Position numbers and translations under genes: made by a program
In this document: positions 13,967 to 15,595 of the stretch, in pieces
How positions within the stretch are numbered: position 1 is the stretch's first letter
Layout: each line of letters opens with the position of its first letter
Notes under the pieces: generated by a model
What the model was told of the DNA's origin: nothing
Databases searched by the model: none
What the model saw: the letters and a program-made list of their open reading frames with translations, nothing else
DNA from: Dehalococcoidia bacterium
GTDB lineage: Bacteria > Chloroflexota > Dehalococcoidia > GIF9 > AB-539-J10
Assembly: GCA_030606165.1 (NCBI GenBank)
Contig: JAUWGZ010000026.1
Span: 1 to 15,595, forward strand
Direction: 5' to 3'
Length of the DNA: 15,595 nt

Positions 13967-15595
13967 CTATGCCATCTTGCCCCAATTTCTGCCCAGCTTG
14001 ATGTCTATTTTCACAGGAACACGAAGTTCAACAGCCCTGGACATAAGCTCAGCAACCAGGGATTTCATTTCCTTCACTTCTTCCTCGGGTACCTCGAAGA
14101 GCAATTCGTCGTGTATTTGTAACAGCATCTTGCTCTTAAGATTCCGCTTCTCCATTTCCCGATGGAGATTTATCATGGCAATTTTAATGATATCGGCAGA
14201 GCTGCCCTGCACCGGGGCATTTATAGCCATGCGCTCAGCCGCCTCCCTGACCATTCGGTTGAAAGAATTAATTTCGGGTAGGAACCGCCTCCTTCCCAAC
14301 ACTGTTTGGACATAGCCCAGCTTGCGAGCTTGCTCCTTGGTGGCCTCAAGGTATTCCTTCACTTCGGGATATTTCTCAAAATACAGGGCGATGAATTGAG
14401 CGGCTTCTTCCCGGCTGAGATTGGTGGCTTGCTCCAATCCATAATCGCTCATGCCATAAACAACTCCGAAATTGACAGTCTTGGCATTTCGGCGCATTTC
14501 GGGAGTCACCTCATCCCTGGGGACGCCAAAGAGTTTAGAGGCGGTCAGGGCATGGATATCCTCGTCGTGGGCAAAGGCGGCAATGAGGCCGGGGTCTTGA
14601 GAGAGGTGAGCCAGGGCTCTGAGGTCAATCTGGGAATAGTCGGCGCTTAAAAGATATGTCCCGGGCGGAGCTATAATAGCTTTCCTTATCTTATTCCCCA
14701 CCTCACTCCTTACAGGTATGTTCTGGAGGTTGGGGTCGCTGGAGGAAAGTCGGCCGGTAGCCGTGCCCGTCTGGTTAAAATTGGTATGCACCCTCCCTGT
14801 CCTGGGGTTAATAAGCGCAGGCAGGGCATCAACGTAGGTTGACTTGAGCTTGCTGAGCTGGCGGTATTCCAGTATGAATTCGATTACCGGGTGCACGCCT
14901 CTCAATGACTCCATGACCGAGGCTTCGGTGGAATAGCCGGTTTTCGTTTTACGAGACTGGGGTAGCTTGAGCTCCCCAAAAAGCACCTTGCCTAATTGCT
15001 GGGGCGAGTTGATATTAAATTGATGCCCGACACTGCTGTAGATTTCCTTCTCCAGTCTCAGCAGTTGCTGACCCAGCTCCAGAGACATCTCACGGAGCAA
15101 GTCGGTATCCAAAAGAATGCCATTGTCCTCCATAGTCACCAAAACTGGAATCAAAGCCATTTCCACTTCGGTGAAGAGCTGCCACAGTCCCTGCTTTTGT
15201 AGCTCGGTTTCCAGCCTCTCCTTTAGACTCCAAACGATGTCCACGTTGGCACAGGCATAGTCGGCAATCTGGTTCACCTCTAGCAGGGATAAGGAGCTTT
15301 GTTTCTTTCCTGTGCCACTTAATCCAGCGGGAGTTGACATTTCAATGCCCTGTTTATTAAAGGCCAGCGCTTTAAGCCCCAGGCTCTTTTCGCCAAGGAG
15401 ATAAGCAGCGAGCATGGGGTCGAAAGTTAGATTCTCAAGCTCCACCCCACAACTAGCCAGCACCGCCATAACATGTTTGCCGTTATAGGCAATTTTGCCT
15501 ATGCTGACATTTTCCAAATTTGCTTTGAGCCTGGCTGTGACTTGAGTTAGCGGCAATTGCTGCGGCTGATTCAAGCCCTGGTGCCCCAAAGGTAT
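13967..15595 (-). CDS. polA: DNA polymerase I (C-terminal part, cut by right edge)
   Basis: About 542 residues are visible; the frame is open to the window edge, so the 5'-nuclease domain and the true start lie to the right. The visible part begins inside the 3'-5' exonuclease-like domain and continues through the whole polymerase domain: TGRLSSSDPNLQNIP, motif A SADYSQIDLRA (Asp near 319), motif B RRNAKTVNFGVVYG (Lys 372, Phe 376) and motif C QIHDELLFEV (HDE near 495-497). All polymerase catalytic residues are present, and Phe in motif B is the usual E. coli-like state. The exonuclease domain seems inactive: where E. coli has NLKYD (D424) this protein reads NGKHV, and where E. coli has YAAEDAD (D501) it reads YACANVD. 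Pol I fills gaps and removes primers during replication and repair. The gene ends 20 bases from the ferredoxin gene, tail to tail. Confidence 0.97.
   Translation of the reverse strand: MPLGHQGLNQPQQLPLTQVTARLKANLENVSIGKIAYNGKHVMAVLASCGVELENLTFDPMLAAYLLGEKSLGLKALAFNKQGIEMSTPAGLSGTGKKQSSLSLLEVNQIADYACANVDIVWSLKERLETELQKQGLWQLFTEVEMALIPVLVTMEDNGILLDTDLLREMSLELGQQLLRLEKEIYSSVGHQFNINSPQQLGKVLFGELKLPQSRKTKTGYSTEASVMESLRGVHPVIEFILEYRQLSKLKSTYVDALPALINPRTGRVHTNFNQTGTATGRLSSSDPNLQNIPVRSEVGNKIRKAIIAPPGTYLLSADYSQIDLRALAHLSQDPGLIAAFAHDEDIHALTASKLFGVPRDEVTPEMRRNAKTVNFGVVYGMSDYGLEQATNLSREEAAQFIALYFEKYPEVKEYLEATKEQARKLGYVQTVLGRRRFLPEINSFNRMVREAAERMAINAPVQGSSADIIKIAMINLHREMEKRNLKSKMLLQIHDELLFEVPEEEVKEMKSLVAELMSRAVELRVPVKIDIKLGRNWGKMA

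Noticed and set aside
1..15595. CRISPR array, tRNA or rRNA genes, phage or conjugation genes
   Set aside because: No direct-repeat/spacer series, no cloverleaf-like segments and no typical phage or transfer proteins were seen on either strand.

Overview
The window reads as chromosomal DNA of an anaerobic bacterium that carries the folate (methyl) branch of the Wood-Ljungdahl pathway. A CooC/AcsF-type nickel-insertion ATPase, FolD, formate-tetrahydrofolate ligase and an iron-sulfur electron carrier lie head to tail on the + strand. My best guess for the source is a Dehalococcoidia-like member of the Chloroflexota. That rests on the gene mix, roughly balanced G+C and general protein style, is inference, and no rRNA or other marker is present to settle it.

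Layout, left to right. (1) 1-5145, + strand: the tail of an unrecognised gene runs almost directly into carB (large subunit of carbamoyl-phosphate synthase). After an AT-rich spacer come pyrK (electron-transfer subunit of dihydroorotate dehydrogenase) and a YjbQ-family gene whose ATG overlaps the pyrK stop. carB and pyrK both serve de novo pyrimidine synthesis; their partners carA and pyrD are not in the window. (2) 5197-6924, - strand: polX, a family X repair polymerase with a PHP nuclease domain. (3) 7131-9410: small accessory genes, namely a CPBP-type membrane protease on +, a DUF1624 membrane protein on - and a LOG-like Rossmann protein on -. (4) 9411-9691: a 281-bp non-coding stretch with a possible transposase scrap, several inverted repeats and a good sigma-70-like promoter facing right. 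(5) 9692-13946, + strand: cooC-like, folD, fhs and a NuoG/HydA-type ferredoxin module. (6) 13967-15595, - strand: polA, cut by the right edge.

How the genes work together: Fhs activates formate to 10-formyl-THF. FolD converts this to methenyl- and methylene-THF. The CooC-like ATPase would mature the nickel enzyme (CO dehydrogenase/acetyl-CoA synthase) that uses the methyl group. The ferredoxin module could carry electrons for formate dehydrogenase or methylene-THF reductase. The nickel enzyme and the redox partners themselves lie outside the window.

The most notable details are a REP-like palindrome read in frame inside pyrK, with a related palindrome just upstream of the ferredoxin gene. 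The ferredoxin has cysteine where the NuoG/HydA family normally has a cluster-binding histidine. Fhs has an altered active-site loop, and the PolA proofreading domain has lost catalytic aspartates. I do not see a clear wholly new multi-gene system here; most of the window is core metabolism and DNA repair with unusual details.
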